Source: Hydractinia symbiolongicarpus
Taxonomy: Eukaryota; Cnidaria; Hydrozoa; Anthoathecata; Hydractiniidae
Assembly (NCBI RefSeq): GCF_029227915.1
Contig: NC_079875.1
Span: 24,049,001-24,113,000, forward strand
DNA length: 64,000 nucleotides
Direction of reading: 5' to 3'
The notes below the pieces were generated by a model. The model saw only the letters and a program-made list of their open reading frames with translations. It made no database searches and was not told the DNA's origin. Both the position numbers and the translations under genes were made by a program. This document shows, one piece after another, positions 16,374-28,871 of the stretch (position 1 is its first letter; the number at the start of each line of letters is the position of its first letter).

Positions 16374-17043
16374 ACGATATCTAAGCCATAGAGATTGGCT
16401 GAACAAATCGTTTGGGACTGTTTGCTGCTAACTGAATACTTCACTAAATAATAAGGGGTTGGGAATTACATTGTATATATTTGAATTTAGATAATTTTGT
16501 ACATTTTTTTTTTCGTACTTGTACATATTTACAACTTATATCCCACAAATCAAATGATGGTTTTGTTTTACATGGAGTTCTAATGCGAGGTTGTGAAAAC
16601 TGCACATGCACCAAAACTTTCTACGCATGCGCAATAGTTCCATGTCGGGTAGTTTTTGCTCACGCGGACACGAGACTTAATGTATACGGCCGTAGTTACA
16701 CTTGGAAAGAGAATGCAAATTTCTTTAATGCGTTTTTATATAAATCTTTTTGCTTGCGTGGAAAGTATTTGAACTAAATGTGCGTGCGCTGATAAAGTTT
16801 TTGGAGATAGGTGTTCTTGATTTACAACAAAATCCGGTCGTTAAATTTTTATTTACAAATTTATTTACAAAATCCAACTAAAAAAAAATCAACAAAATGG
16901 ATAAATTGCAGCCAGAAACTCAGTCACGGTGATCAAAAAGTCTCTTGTAAAACGAAGCGTGTCCCACTTAATGTTTCGTGCGATGGAGAGTGACAATACA
17001 AAATGTCTCAGTTCCGTGAATACATGCACTTTCTTCTTTGTTA
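16374..17043. other. Tail-to-tail intergenic region between VPS33B and the PH gene
   Basis: The VPS33B stop is at 16371-16373 and the minus-strand PH gene stops at 17044. Two TTTATT motifs at about 16848-16867 are AATAAA on the minus strand and could serve the PH transcript. The open frame at 16481-16777 shows no family resemblance. Confidence 0.5.
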
Positions 17044-20000
17044 TCAGACGTGTGCTTCGAAGGAAATAAACTCCGTGGGAAATGTTCGTCTGTCACGAGG
17101 GTTTCCTTTCCCCTTTGCTAGACGTTGCATAGTCATGCTTGCTTCTTGACGTGTTAAGGGAACAAACAAATCGTTATTATTGTTTTTAAGCGTGCTTGGA
17201 ATATCAACGAGCGAACTGGACTTTTGATGTAGTAGTGGGGCCTTTTTTGTTGGTGATAGCTTAGGTCCCGAAAACATGCCACGTTCCCAATTATCAAACT
17301 CGCTTGAGCGAAAGAAAGTTTTCGTTACGTTCGTCGTTTGGGCGTTCGTAGATGTCGAAGAAGATTCACTACTGGTGCGAACTATTCCTTCATCTAAACA
17401 CACGCAAAAATAAGAATGTGCACAGTGCAGGTCAACCGCGTCTCCAGGGTCTTGTGGTTATTACAGAGTGGTCAATTTTTCGCCGCTATTAACTTTATCA
17501 ACAAGGCCCTGGGGACAAAATTGGGTGCCAATTGCAACCTCACTGTTATCTTACGAATCCTTGAACTGCTTCTCAGAAGTAGCAGTTTCGTTTCTAAGCT
17601 TTTTATTGTTGTCTTTCATCGGCACATTGAGACGTAAAAGGGACACCCCTCCCCTCCTAGAAATATGGATGATAGATGCCACAGAATTTCTATACACATA
17701 AATAGTATAAATGTCAAATTATTTACCTGTGTCAGAATCCAGAGCAGGATTGAGCGGCACAATACTCAGTGTGGGTTTTAGCTGAAGTCGTTTGGAGTGA
17801 TTTAAAGCACTTTTAAAATCCCACGCAGATTGGCTGTATGCAAAAACGTCTTCGTCGCTGCTCGCTGTGTTTAACATACTCGAAGTTGAAAGTCTGCTAT
17901 GTCGTAGCGTGGTAGGTTCAAAGAATTGCGTGGCTCCCCAAAAAGCAGCTTTATTTGTGGGAGATGTTGGAGCTGTAGTCGCATGTTTTTGTTCTGGAGA
18001 TTCGACAGAAGGCTGTCTGTTTTCAAACGTTTGATGATATTTTCTACAATATTTAAAAGGAGGATGAGAAGAAGCTTTCAAAGTTTAGCAAAAGTTTTAC
18101 ATTTTACAGGAAAGAACTTTCGCGATCCTACGAATTTAGATTTTATATATATTATATTATATTATATTATATTATATTATATTATATTATATTATATTAT
18201 ATTATATTATATTACAGATTCCCGATGAAATATTGCGTGATAATGAGGGCTTATAACTCTCTTCCCGCTCCGTAAAGACTTCTCCTATTTTTTGATCTTG
18301 TTTGGACTAGTTTTTATGAATTTTGTACGATATAACAGTGAAATTCTCAACGAACATTTCTAATTGGAATATTCAGTGGAAATAAAGTTTTGTAAATTTT
18401 CCGAAAACGGCAAACGTTTTTTTCCCTTAAAATAAAATACATATTTTGGGAAATGAAACACTCCAAAATAATTAATTTCAGCTTTTTGCATGAATAAACG
18501 CAGTCGTAAGAAATAAACAAAGACTTACAGATGTCTTTCTGTTGCGGACAATCCATCCCAGCTCGAGTATGGTTGGTAGGCTTCAATTTGTTTGTACTAA
18601 AGTAACAATAAGTCAATTAAATGGACGTCCCCTTTATTATTACACGTATTTTATTCAAAATGGCAGCGGAATCGCTACATTGTGCTACATATGCACGAAA
18701 TAGATTGTCCGGGATATGTACGACCGGTGATATTCTGAGGACCGGAATAAATAGGACGGACGGGATAATCTCTGTAATGATCACTGTTACTTGTTTGTTG
18801 TCCAAAACCGTGTCATACTAAAGCACGCACAAAATCTTAAAGCCAAAATTAACAAATGGATTTTTGCTAGGCTCCTGTTCCTTTATTAATACCTATTAAC
18901 GCCAATTTCGTATTAAAGTTGCACAGAATAGCGGACTTTTCAGGACTCATTGGAACAAACAAACAAATAAGTAACTAACTAACGTTAACTAATGGAGGTA
19001 TACTGTGCTGGTATATTTTTCTCAACCAGTCTCGATGTACCGGCTTTTGCGTTGCACACAAATAGAAGGTTCGGTTAGGCGTTATTATATCAATGACGTA
19101 AGGATAGCCATGTAATCTTCCTGAATGTTGACGCACTTCGCAACCAATCAAATCAATCCGACCTAAAGAGAGTGTTATAGTCAATTACTGTCAATTATTC
19201 ATAGCATTTCAGGAACATCAGTAGCTACAAAACAACCTGTATCAGCGAGACACAATGATATAATCACATATTCCAAATATTTTAAATCATCAGCATTTTA
19301 TTGCTGCCGAATTTTTTTGTGTATCGATTTAATTTTTTTCTAAAACAATTCACAAAAAATGGAGTTAGGCTGGATCAACAGAACAAGTTTTGTTTATACC
19401 TAACGGAAGCTCGCCAAGCTTTTGACTATCTTCATTCGTGTAGTAATAGAGTTCAACTTCTCTCTCCACCGCAGGGTCAATATCAGCTCTTGGTTTTGTA
19501 TCGTATAAAACAAACCATCGCAGATGCCACCGGGCCACTTTACTCTTAATTTTCTCCAACGGAGGTGATTTCGTTAAAAATCCATATTTCACGATGCAAT
19601 GTGGGTCAAGTTTCATTACTTCAGTCACTTTTTCGGAATTAACCGTGTACTTGTTCCTTTTTCGACCTGGAATTAAAAAAGCAAAAAAATGAAATGTGAC
19701 TAACCCCAAATTTAACGTAAAGTATCCTATTTTAGTTAAATCCTATTTTTTCTGGTATCAAGCTCATCTCCAGGGTTGTGTTGCCTTATGTCAAAGTCAC
19801 TATAGTTCATTGCGCCGCTGGCCTTAATTTTAACCATAACCTTCTTTAATGGTTATGTTATCCCCTTCTTTGAACTTATTCTTTAATGTTTTCGCATGTG
19901 CTTGACGCTAGAAGCAGGCAAATCTTATATTGAGTGGGAGGGAAAAACAAAACCAGAAAAAATAATTTTAAAGCTATTCAAGTTTTTATGCTTGTACATC

Positions 20001-21816
20001 ATAATATAATCATTTACCACCTTATGCAACATTGCTAGCATAACATGGGTATAGAATAATCCTGGAAACGAGGTTGGAATGGTGAAAGTATAGGCTGTTT
20101 TAGTGTATACGGTCCATCTTTTCCCCAGGGTTATTTTCTTAGCAGCGAGGCTGCATCTAGGATCTAGTTATATTAATGACTATTAAAAAAATATATAGAA
20201 AATAAGTGAGTGCTGTTGCCATATAACGGAAAAACAAAAGAAGTCTTGTTAAGCACTTCTTAAGTGTCATATACACTACTCAAAACAAGCGGAAATTATT
20301 CATTTCACCACAGTCTATACACTGATGTGGTTTCCGCCTATATCTTTTAATAACAAAATATTAAAAGACATGGTTAGAAAACACTGTTGACGCTCAAGTT
20401 AATGTCAGCAAGCATAAAAAAAGCCGAAATAAGGACCCAAAAATATATAATATTAGCCATATTCTGTCTGTTTGTGCGCGAGAAAAAGTCGTGATACAGA
20501 CACAAAATGCAAAATATAAATTAATTCGCCTTTTTCTTGGTTTTACAAAAACTTTTGTTTAATTTAAAAAGTCTTATACAAAAGTCATGAGTAGTTAGCT
20601 TTTATTGTTCCCTCGATACAGTTTTTTTGATCTGAATGCATGCACGGTCAAAGTTACGAAAAATTAACATTGCATTGTCTGTTTCGTTATAAAATTCGCG
20701 CTTTTTCAAGTTTTATGATAAGAAAAAGATGTTGTAAGTAAATTTTTTGTTTGTTCTAAACATGAATTCGGAATTTATTAAATTTTGTTTCAAACAAGAA
20801 AAATAATTATTTTTTTTAAAGCTGGATGTGTTTGTTTGTTTGCTGAAATTATTCTTCTGTTTTTAACTGAACAAAAAGCGCAAGTTAATGTCAAAGTTAG
20901 ATTTTTTTAAAGCTATTTACAAGAGATGTCTCTTCCTTAACCCTAATCTGGAGGTAAATATGCGCGCATTATTGTTAAATATATGAATTTAACCAAAAAG
21001 CGTGCAACACTAGTTCTGATAAACTATGCTATAAAAGAAAGAAAAATGTGTAGTTTTTACTGCTTCCGTGCCTATCAATGTATTTTTCCAGGGACCATGA
21101 CTACCGCAGATTAATGTTATAGCAGGTTCGCGAAATAATCACGACGGTGAATTCCCGTGGATTGTTCTACGAGCTAACGACTAGTTTATTAATTTCTTTA
21201 TATATTTATGTATTTGTCCCTGTCATTTCACATTGTATCATGTCGAATTGAAAAAATTAAATTTCACATAAAAAAAATATTTAAGTGAGTGGCGACAGTT
21301 GTTTAGAAAAATTGTAGCTACCGCGAAAATTTATAGCGAATATATGCACCTCTTTACAGCGAACTCTTCTTCGTAAAGGATGACGGACAAACTCTCATAA
21401 ACGATCTCTATATTGCAGACAATTTTTATCGTAAACCTCTCTTAAGCGAACGTCATTTTACGGCCTCAACCATTAAAAACTGACCTCGCCCAACAATCAA
21501 TTAAATAAAAACCTTTTTGTAAGACAAAATTCCAGTTTTTTGTGTCCTGTGTATATGAAAGATATAACAAGAAATATTGTCTTTTGACTCCTTTTTTTCC
21601 AAAACCCCGTGACACACTTTTTTCGCCAATTTCACTATACCTTAACACCCAGTATTCTGGTCTGTGAAGCAATATAAGCTAATTCACTGTAATTTAAGTA
21701 AGAATGAATCCTTGGAGTTCTTCTGTTTTCTCCAAAATCGACAAAGCGAAAAGACTAACGAAACATAATCGATACATACCTATCCTTACGGTTTTCGACA
21801 GTTTTCTTAAATTCAT
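17044..21816 (-). CDS. Pleckstrin-homology domain protein, adaptor-like (possibly GAB/DOS-type)
   Basis: Exons in transcript order are 21816-21780, 19666-19400, 19162-18984, 18596-18529, 18043-17727 and 17393-17044. They total 1218 nt in one frame, giving 405 residues. Residues about 35-145 form a PH domain: YGFLTKSPPLEK, RWFVLYD, VELYYYTNEDSQKLGELPLG, IDLIGCEV, FYLCATQ and a final helix HRDWLRKIY with the near-invariant Trp. The KSPP tail of strand 1 and the RWFVL core recall GAB adaptors. The remainder is Ser/Thr-rich and probably disordered, with several SP/TP sites. Such proteins bind phosphoinositides and scaffold kinases at the membrane. Exon 1 (MNLRKLSKTVRIG) is supported only by frame and a good GTATGT donor. 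The exon 3 donor is weak: GTTAGT, with GTTAAC six bases earlier as alternative. No GRB2 or SHP2 docking motif was confirmed, so the subfamily is open. Confidence 0.7.
18146..18214. repeat. (ATATT)n pentanucleotide microsatellite
   Basis: About 14 tandem ATATT units lie in the PH-gene intron between exons 18529-18596 and 17727-18043. Confidence 0.95.
19759..20076. mobile_element. Short TIR element related to the CAACCTCGTCCCCAGG family
   Basis: The left end CTCATCTCCAGGG and the right end CCTGGAAACGAGGTTG are imperfect inverted versions of the termini of the 57907-61056 element. It lies in the first intron of the PH gene. No target duplication is evident and no coding frame is present. Confidence 0.45.
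21154..21184 (+). mobile_element. Degenerate Helitron-like 3' end
   Basis: CCCGTGG, a six-base loop and the altered arm CTACGAG are followed by CTAACGA and CTAG at 21181-21184 before a T. This is the same terminal arrangement as at 730-760. The 5' part could not be delimited. Confidence 0.45.
21230..21385 (+). repeat. Dispersed repeat, copy A (partner at 63480-63655)
   Basis: The block TGTCATTTCACATT...GTCGAATTG, followed by TTGTAGCTACCGCGAAAATT and TATGCACCTCTTTACA, recurs in the same order and strand at 63480-63655. The last 65 bases are nearly identical between copies. It precedes the first exon proposed for the PH gene. No terminal signature identifies its class. Confidence 0.7.
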
Positions 21817-22145
21817 CTTATTTTTAAAAAAACACAACCATAAAAAAAATTTCTACTCTGTATCAAACTCGACCCTTGATAGCAGTGGTAATTACCAAGG
21901 TATGACTAAAGTGCTCCTACACTGTGGTTTTATTACTATTTCTGCTAAAACACTTCTGTGAAATAACAAACCATCATCATTTATAACCGGAAGTGTGACC
22001 ATAGCTCAATAAAAATAAACCAATTACAAGTCATTGTTTTACAGTTTGACATGTCAATTACTGATTATATAAACTTAATTAATTAAACCCGCTCGTAATT
22101 AACATACGTTAATGTTGTCATTTATCAAATAATTTAAGTCTAACG

Positions 22146-22188
22146 ATGGAGAGTGCAGAAAACCTGTATGATGGTGTGCATGTAGGAG
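22146..22188 (+). CDS. Possible isolated first exon
   Basis: An ATG with a favourable -3/+4 context opens a 14-codon frame, MESAENLYDGVHVG, that runs directly into a consensus donor GAG|GTATGT. It would be head-to-head with the PH gene, about 330 bp away. I found no downstream exon that continues the frame, so it may be chance or the start of a gene with a very long first intron. Confidence 0.2.
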
Positions 22189-22189
22189 G

Positions 22190-24360
22190 TATGTACAGTA
22201 TTTGTCCACCCACTCAAAACCAGCATTCATGTTTGAAAACAACTGCATAGTTTGATTTTAAAATGTAATTTTTGATGCACTTATTTCCCATATAACACTT
22301 CTAGCTTTTCTTTTATGCAATGTGCGCAACGCATGCGCAGTTGCGATTGCGGGGTCATTATTTTAACCTTCAGGCTTTTTTAAAATCCATTTAACCACGG
22401 CACGTAATTAACATTCCAGCTGATTGACATTGATGTAAAATAAGTTCTGCTGACATAAGAGATAAATTATCGGGACAATGAAAATAGCAGTATAACCAAT
22501 CAAATTGTTTCATTTCGGGGTGAAGATTTAGAATTATTGAGAGTCGCGTGATATATTGCAATTTTTCCCTAAGACTTTTTTCTGGAATCGTTTTCGTTGA
22601 CCACAAAAAAAACACGGACGTGAAATAAACGGGGTTGTTGGGTGACCGTAATATAGAGCGTTATGTTTTTATCCAACTTAACTGTTCACTATGTGAAACA
22701 AGGAAGTTCACATGTGAAAAACAGAAGTGAACAAGTGGATTACATGGATAGCGGGATTGAACAACCTCGACCCTATGCCTCTTTTCTTCTCACCACCCCG
22801 GTATAAAAAAGAGACGAAGAACTTTTTGTAAGATCGTATTTCATTTCTAAAATTTCCCTAAAGGGGGTTGGTTTCGTTCCCGACCGCTCTAAACTTGTGG
22901 ATGGACTTTCTTGAAAACAAAAGAATTGGTCCGGTTGTAGGATGTATGTCATAAAATAAACAAAATGATAGCAAATAGTTTTTTGCTGATATAAGCATTC
23001 TTGTCTATGACGTCATTAGAAGCTTTGTCTATAATAGTTATTCCTACTCAAAATTTATGTACTTATTATCACGCAAAAAAAAAAAATTGTCGGAAAAAAA
23101 GCCTCACCCAGAGTTCTTTAGTCACTTTTTAAGTTTTCTATACAAAAAAAACAAAACATTTTTAACCAGGCTTTTTCCAATACGTAATTCGGTGGGCGAA
23201 ATTAATCGTCAACGCATCTTTGGGGTTTTGCATTTTTTTTCAGGAAATTATTTTTCGCAAATTTTGCGAGGTTTTAACAATTTCGAAATATAGAAGTTCA
23301 AGCTACATGTACCACACAGCAGTTCTCTACCATCCAACAAACCGCAACACGTGCAGTAATACGATACTATAATTTTATGGAAACTAAAATATTTTAAAAG
23401 AAATTTTAAGTACATTAAGCGTGTTTAATTGTTCTGCATTCTTTCCTTTATACGAATCGGTTAAATATTCTGTTGACCCAGACCTCTTGGTTTCATGGTC
23501 TTTAATTGGCCACTTTTTTAGCACGTCAATTCATGACAATAACTTAACATAAGCCTTTTATGTAAATTCTATTATTCAATTAAATAATCCCAGCATGTTG
23601 AATCACGTCTATGAAGTTATTGTGAAAGAATAAAAGAAAGAGGTGAATAGCTATGGTTTTAAATCAACAATCAGTGCGTATTCCAATGTTTTAAACTTTA
23701 ACAAAACTGCAACTCCTTTTTTAAGTTACGTACCCGTTAGGAGTGAAATCGTTTTTAGGCGCAATTTACATTGTATCTGCCGGAGGGGGACAATGGTTTC
23801 GAGGTTCAAAACATTTTTCAAAATATATTACCTACTGGCGTATCTCGAAAAGATATTTCTTGCGTACGTCTGAGGTGACTTTTCGGCGCGAAATGAAGTT
23901 GAAATCGATTACGACGTTCGAAATTTCTTCTTTTTAAGAAGAAAAGAAAAAAAACGTAAACAATAAAAACTGCTAAGGAAAGTTATAAAGTTTTGTCATG
24001 TCAGTAGAGAAAATAAAGAAATATTAATAAAGGTTATTATTTTTATGATAGCTCCTTGAGTTAAGTTTATAGAACAGTCTGTGCTGTTTAAAGAGGGAAA
24101 AAGAAGAAATGAACTTAGGTTTGCAACGATATTTATTTTATACTTTCTTAGGTGAAGAACTAATTCTCTTTTAATTTTTCTTTTAGCTAGCCAACAAGTT
24201 TTTCCAACAAACTCCCGAACCTGCTTTTTATTTCTTTCTACATTACAATAAAATCATATTTTTTTTATTTTAAATTACGCAACAGTGGCTACAAACGATG
24301 GCTATAGTAAATAGATAGTTTTAGTATAGAAATATTTTTCAAAAAAAATTGTAAAGAACT
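22190..24360. other. Gene-poor AT-rich region
   Basis: No coding exon is supported. A lone CAACCTCG-type repeat end lies near 22768-22805. The open frames at 22391-22615, 23057-23293 and 23643-23937 have low-complexity or stop-interrupted surroundings. Confidence 0.5.
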
Positions 24361-24364
24361 TTAA

Positions 24365-25115
24365 CCCTATTCGGTCCGGGGTTTTTCGAACATACTATGA
24401 CCTGGGGGGGGGGGGGGGTGGGGCGGATTCCGCCCCCCCTCAATAACTTTTCATAGGGTTGTTCAAATTGAATCAAACTTGGCACACTTATATTACGTCA
24501 TAAAAGGAACAAAATGGCGCCAATAAACTTTTGCTTGCGTCAGCACATTTTCTGTGACGTCATCAGAAGCTTGAAAATTGTTAAAAATGCCACTATCTGC
24601 TTCAAATATAATTACTTTTGTTCTAGAGCGAATTTTCACATTCTGTTTGAAGTTTCTGAAAGGTAAATAAAAGTTATTTAACATATCTTCCGGTTTTTAC
24701 ATGGATCGGATAAAAAATTGCCAAAAATTGCCCGAAAATCCGTTTTTTTCCGATTTTTGGGTAAAATCCGACAAAATCGGGAAATCGGGTTAGTCACGTG
24801 TTCAAATTATTCCAAATGATTCTTCTTGATGAAGCAAAGTTGTGTCAAGTTCTAAGGATAATCCTAACAGGAGTTATTATATTTTCCCCATTATAAGGAT
24901 TTCATAGAGATTTTTAGGGGTAGTTTCAAGTAATGGCCAATATCAAAGCCTCTGAAAGGTATGGGATCTAAAAAATTAGCATGCAGGTGTCTAATAGATA
25001 AATGTTGAAACTCAGTAAGTATCATAGCCATATAACAAAGCAATCAGGAGTTATTAAAAAAAACCGTCAGGGGGGGGGCGGAATCCCCCCCCCCCCCTCC
25101 CCGGACCGAATAGGG
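24365..25115. mobile_element. piggyBac-like MITE (copy 1)
   Basis: This 751-bp element is bounded by TTAA on both sides (24361-24364 and 25116-25119). Its inverted ends read CCCTATTCGGTCCGGGG and the exact complement CCCCGGACCGAATAGGG. TTAA target duplications with CCC-starting TIRs are characteristic of piggyBac elements. Long G and C runs sit just inside the ends. No transposase is encoded. An inverted copy lies at 45780-46514. Confidence 0.85.
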
Positions 25116-25360
25116 TTAAATATGCTCGGCGGTAAGGATATCTTAAAAACATTTTCTTGTACCCTTTCTTTGTTGAATTTCCGCGCCCGAAGGCGTAGGA
25201 AATTCTTTAAAACCGTCGTTTTTTCTTTCGGAGCATTTTTTGAGAAATAATCGACCCTGGGATTTCACGTTGGTCCGTCACAGATGTAAACTTCGTACCC
25301 AAGCTTCTTAACTACTGGGAAGTCTAGTATTGACGCTTCAGGACAAAATTGGTATTTGTT

Positions 25361-25870
25361 TTCGACAAAATTTGGCACAGTTAACAAAAAAAGTATGCTG
25401 AACATAATGGTGACATAATAATTTTGATTTTTGTCACCTAAATGTCATTTTAGGCCAAAATTGGTCCAAAAATTAGAACTACTTTATTTTCAACAAAATT
25501 TGGAACAGTTAACAAATAAAGTATGCTGAACATGATGGTGACATCAAACTTTTGATTTCTTTTTACCTTAATGCCATTTTAGGCCAAAATTGGTCCAAAA
25601 ATTAAAACCACTTCATTTTCGACTAAATCTGGCACGGTTAACAAATAAAGTATGCTGAAAATGATGATGGTACAAAAGTTTGATTTTTTGTCACCTAAAT
25701 GTCATTTCAGGCCAAAATTTATCCAAAAAATAAAACTGCTTTATTTTCGACAAAAATTGACACAGTTAATAAAAAAAGTATGCTGAAAATGATCGTCACA
25801 TCAAAATTTTGATTTTTTGTCAACTAATGCCGTTTAAGACCATAAACGTTTCAATCGCAAGACTTTCAAC
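25361..25870. repeat. 128-bp minisatellite, four units
   Basis: Units begin near 25361, 25489, 25618 and 25746 (spacings 128, 129, 128). Each contains TTTTCGACAAAATTTGG, AAAGTATGCTGAA, a TTTGATTTTTTGTCACC-like segment and GGCCAAAATTGGTCCAAAA. Copies differ by scattered substitutions; the fourth is truncated. Confidence 0.9.
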
Positions 25871-28052
25871 CATGAATGATAGGCTGTATTTTTTGTTACC
25901 AATTTCTTTTAAAATGTGAGTTTATTATGACACGTTTCGTTTTGTTTGCGTTTGTTGTAAGATATAATGTCACGGATAAGCTTTATCTTCAGAGGTTCAT
26001 GCACCAAACCCCTTCGAATGTTTGGCACAATAACACAACGAATTAGCAGGTTTTCATCAAATTTTGTGGTAGCGCGCGGAAATTCTTAGAGCCCCCAAGG
26101 CTTCTTGTTTTATAATTTAACTTAGTTTAGCGAACAGAACAATGTTTTTTTTTGTTGTTATTGATTGATAGCTGCCAACAGTCAACGCATGTAGGGTAGT
26201 TCAATGTTGTTGGTTTTATCTCTGATGAAAACAAAGAAACTAAACTGTAATCTAAACGATATTTATCAGTTATGTTGTAATTTTCAAGTGTTTGTCAAAT
26301 CCAAAGACGCTGCATTGCGTGTCAGTGTAAACTGTGCAATGTTTTTAATGTTGTTGAAATTTATGTCACTTGCTGAAAAACGAATGCGTTTATACAGATT
26401 CACGATTTTTAATAACTCGCACGGAACAGAAATAAAATAAAGCTAATTTCTATATTAGATTGACACATTTTGAACTTGTCAAAGTTTTCTTGTCAATGTT
26501 TAGAGTTATTTGATTAAGTCCAAATTCTTAAAATCTGCTAATTGTTGTTGACGACGTCAGCATGGCCATTTTTCACGATTTTCACAGTCTGCAAGGGCCC
26601 TGAACTGGATTATTTCAGCGGGCGTGCTAAACAATGTGACTAGCAACTTTTCAACGCTGTTTACCTGGCTTACGTGTGTGCAAAAGTAGCAACTTTGCGT
26701 CTCAAATCTTTATCCAAGATTGTAGCTAATGCATAGATTGTTGAATAAGGTTATGCATGTGTACAGTAGCAGCTTTTCTTTTAAGTAGGGCCCTAGACTG
26801 GAAAAGGTAACCTGAAACTATTGTCTCTTTCTTTGAATTTCCCTTACTTGCTTTTGTTGTTGTTGTTGTTGTTGTTATTATACGCTCTAAAAAGTCAGTT
26901 TACCTACTAAAAGAGATCCTCTTACATCTAAGCTGATCACATGTCGATAAAGAGAATTGGAATTTATTCATTTAAAATATTAGTGTGGAAAGTAATAAAC
27001 TCTTAAAAAGTTCATGTAGGAATTTAAAAACATAAATAGGAAACAGAAATACATAAATAATAATTAGAAATATTAAAAAAAATACACAAGAGAATATAAT
27101 ACCTTACGAAAAAATCAATTTGATGACTTAAATCGTGCGCTTCAGTTTTGACATTTGTTGTTCACTGCATCACATTGTATCTCGAGACGTCCATCAGTCC
27201 TACGTCAATCACTCTTCTATTGTTCTACATAATAGAATTCCTGGAAACTAATTGTCATAAGTAATCCGACTTAATTGCACCACTATTGAACTAAATGGTA
27301 AATTTCTTCAAATGTATTGTGCAATACATTATTCTTAAAATCCATGTTGCCATGGTCATATTTTTTTAACTTCAAAAAGATTTTCTTTGATCTATCTCGT
27401 ATGCGCGTCAGTATTTTTTTGACCAATTAGTTACCAGGACTTTTTACTAGAAATAAAAAAAATTCACTAAAAAAAGAATTCTTCCATACAAATAAACTTG
27501 TGAGCTAGCTTTGTTCCCAGTTCCTTTAAATAAAAAAATCACTGCATTTTATTTTACTTCCCTCTATCGATTGTCTCGTCAGAAAGACTTTCGATCTGTT
27601 GACTGCAGTTCAGCTCTAAACCACTGACATGTATAGATGACGTAATGTTTTGGTTTTGCGTTGTGAACAATGGACATGCGTACTAACTCTTGCACGTAAA
27701 AGATATAAACAACACACCACAAAGTGAAATAAATCCATTTAAAACGAAACGCTTTCAACTTGTGAAACTTTTTTAGAAAAGAGAATATAGTTAAAAAAAT
27801 CTAAATTTCAATGCCTATCGGATCTTGTGCTTCTAAAAAATCTGTATAAATTTTCATAATCGCAATATTTATGCTCCTGTTTTTTCACCTACAATGATAC
27901 GCACGCATGTATAAAAAGCTGTAAAGATTTGTCAATATTGGTCATCATGACTTAAAACATTTAGTGAAGTATATATTTAGTTATTTCTTAATTCGAGCTA
28001 TTCGAATGAAACAAACATTTCTTATTGGCTATAATGTAAATGTTTTACTGCC
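25871..28052. other. Gene-poor region
   Basis: No exon is supported. A short (GTT)n run lies at about 26856-26876. The open frame at 26204-26440 has no recognisable family features. Confidence 0.5.
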
Positions 28053-28127
28053 TCGTCTCCAGGACTTCCTTTTCTCTTTATAATATGAGGATGGTGAGAA
28101 AAATGAAACTTGGGATCGAGGTTGAAT
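28053..28127. mobile_element. Short CTCGTCTCCAGG...GATCGAGGTTG element
   Basis: A 75-bp unit has imperfect inverted ends, CTCGTCTCCAGGAC and CTTGGGATCGAGGTTG. They resemble the TIRs of the long element at 57907-61056. It is non-coding. Confidence 0.45.
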
Positions 28128-28775
28128 GCTTCCCGTTCCCAGAGACAAACCTAGGTTTATTTCAAGAGCTCTGGAAACAAAAATAGGCCGAATGCTTATT
28201 TTATCCCTACACTCTTGATATTATTTCGAAGTTAGGTTTTGGTGTCCTCAAGGAATGTTGTTACAACACAACAGCTTGGCCACCAAGATAAACTTACTAA
28301 CAAAACAGCTTTCTCGGCATTTTAAATAAGTAAAGAAGCACAAAGTTGCAGACTAATATTTAGCGAACAAATTCTAAGTATGTTTAAAGAAATGTTTAGA
28401 ATCCTTACCTTAATATTTACTCTAGGCTGATATTAAGAGTGTCATTCCCATCGTCGTTAGGCAACGTTTTGCAAAATTATGAAAACTATGTGTTATGTTA
28501 TCCATTTCTTAACCAAAGATACTTCCAAACCACGAAGGCAATAAATAAAATAATGCAACAAAAAACCTTTTGATCCAACCGACGTTATTAATGACAATTT
28601 GAAATACTGGTAAAATTAATAAGATTTATATTTTAATAAGGCTGTTTCACTTTCATCAATTCGTGGTGGAAGCCTCTTCGTTGGAAAAACTTGGTGACAG
28701 GAAAAGAAAGGGGACTTTAGTCTTTATTTGTTGTTTCCTACGGATGTTATTGTATGATTTCACATTTAAGGTGGA

Positions 28776-28871
28776 GCAACCTCATCCCCAGAGCTTTTTA
28801 GGTTTTCTTTTATTTCTGAGGAGTCTTCTTTTCCAATACAAAAAACCTATCAAGCCCTGGAGACGAAGTTG
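28776..28871. mobile_element. Short CAACCTCATCCCCAG...CTGGAGACGAAGTTG element
   Basis: A roughly 96-bp unit has terminal inverted repeats CAACCTCATCCCCAGAGC and AGCCCTGGAGACGAAGTTG, the same family as 57907-61056. No matching flanking duplication was found, so the insertion is probably old. Confidence 0.5.

Noticed and set aside
24493-24684. A 63-residue frame present in both piggyBac-like MITEs (also 46191-46382).
   Set aside because: Of five nucleotide differences between copies, four change the amino acid, so there is no sign of coding constraint. The shared frame reflects recent copying.
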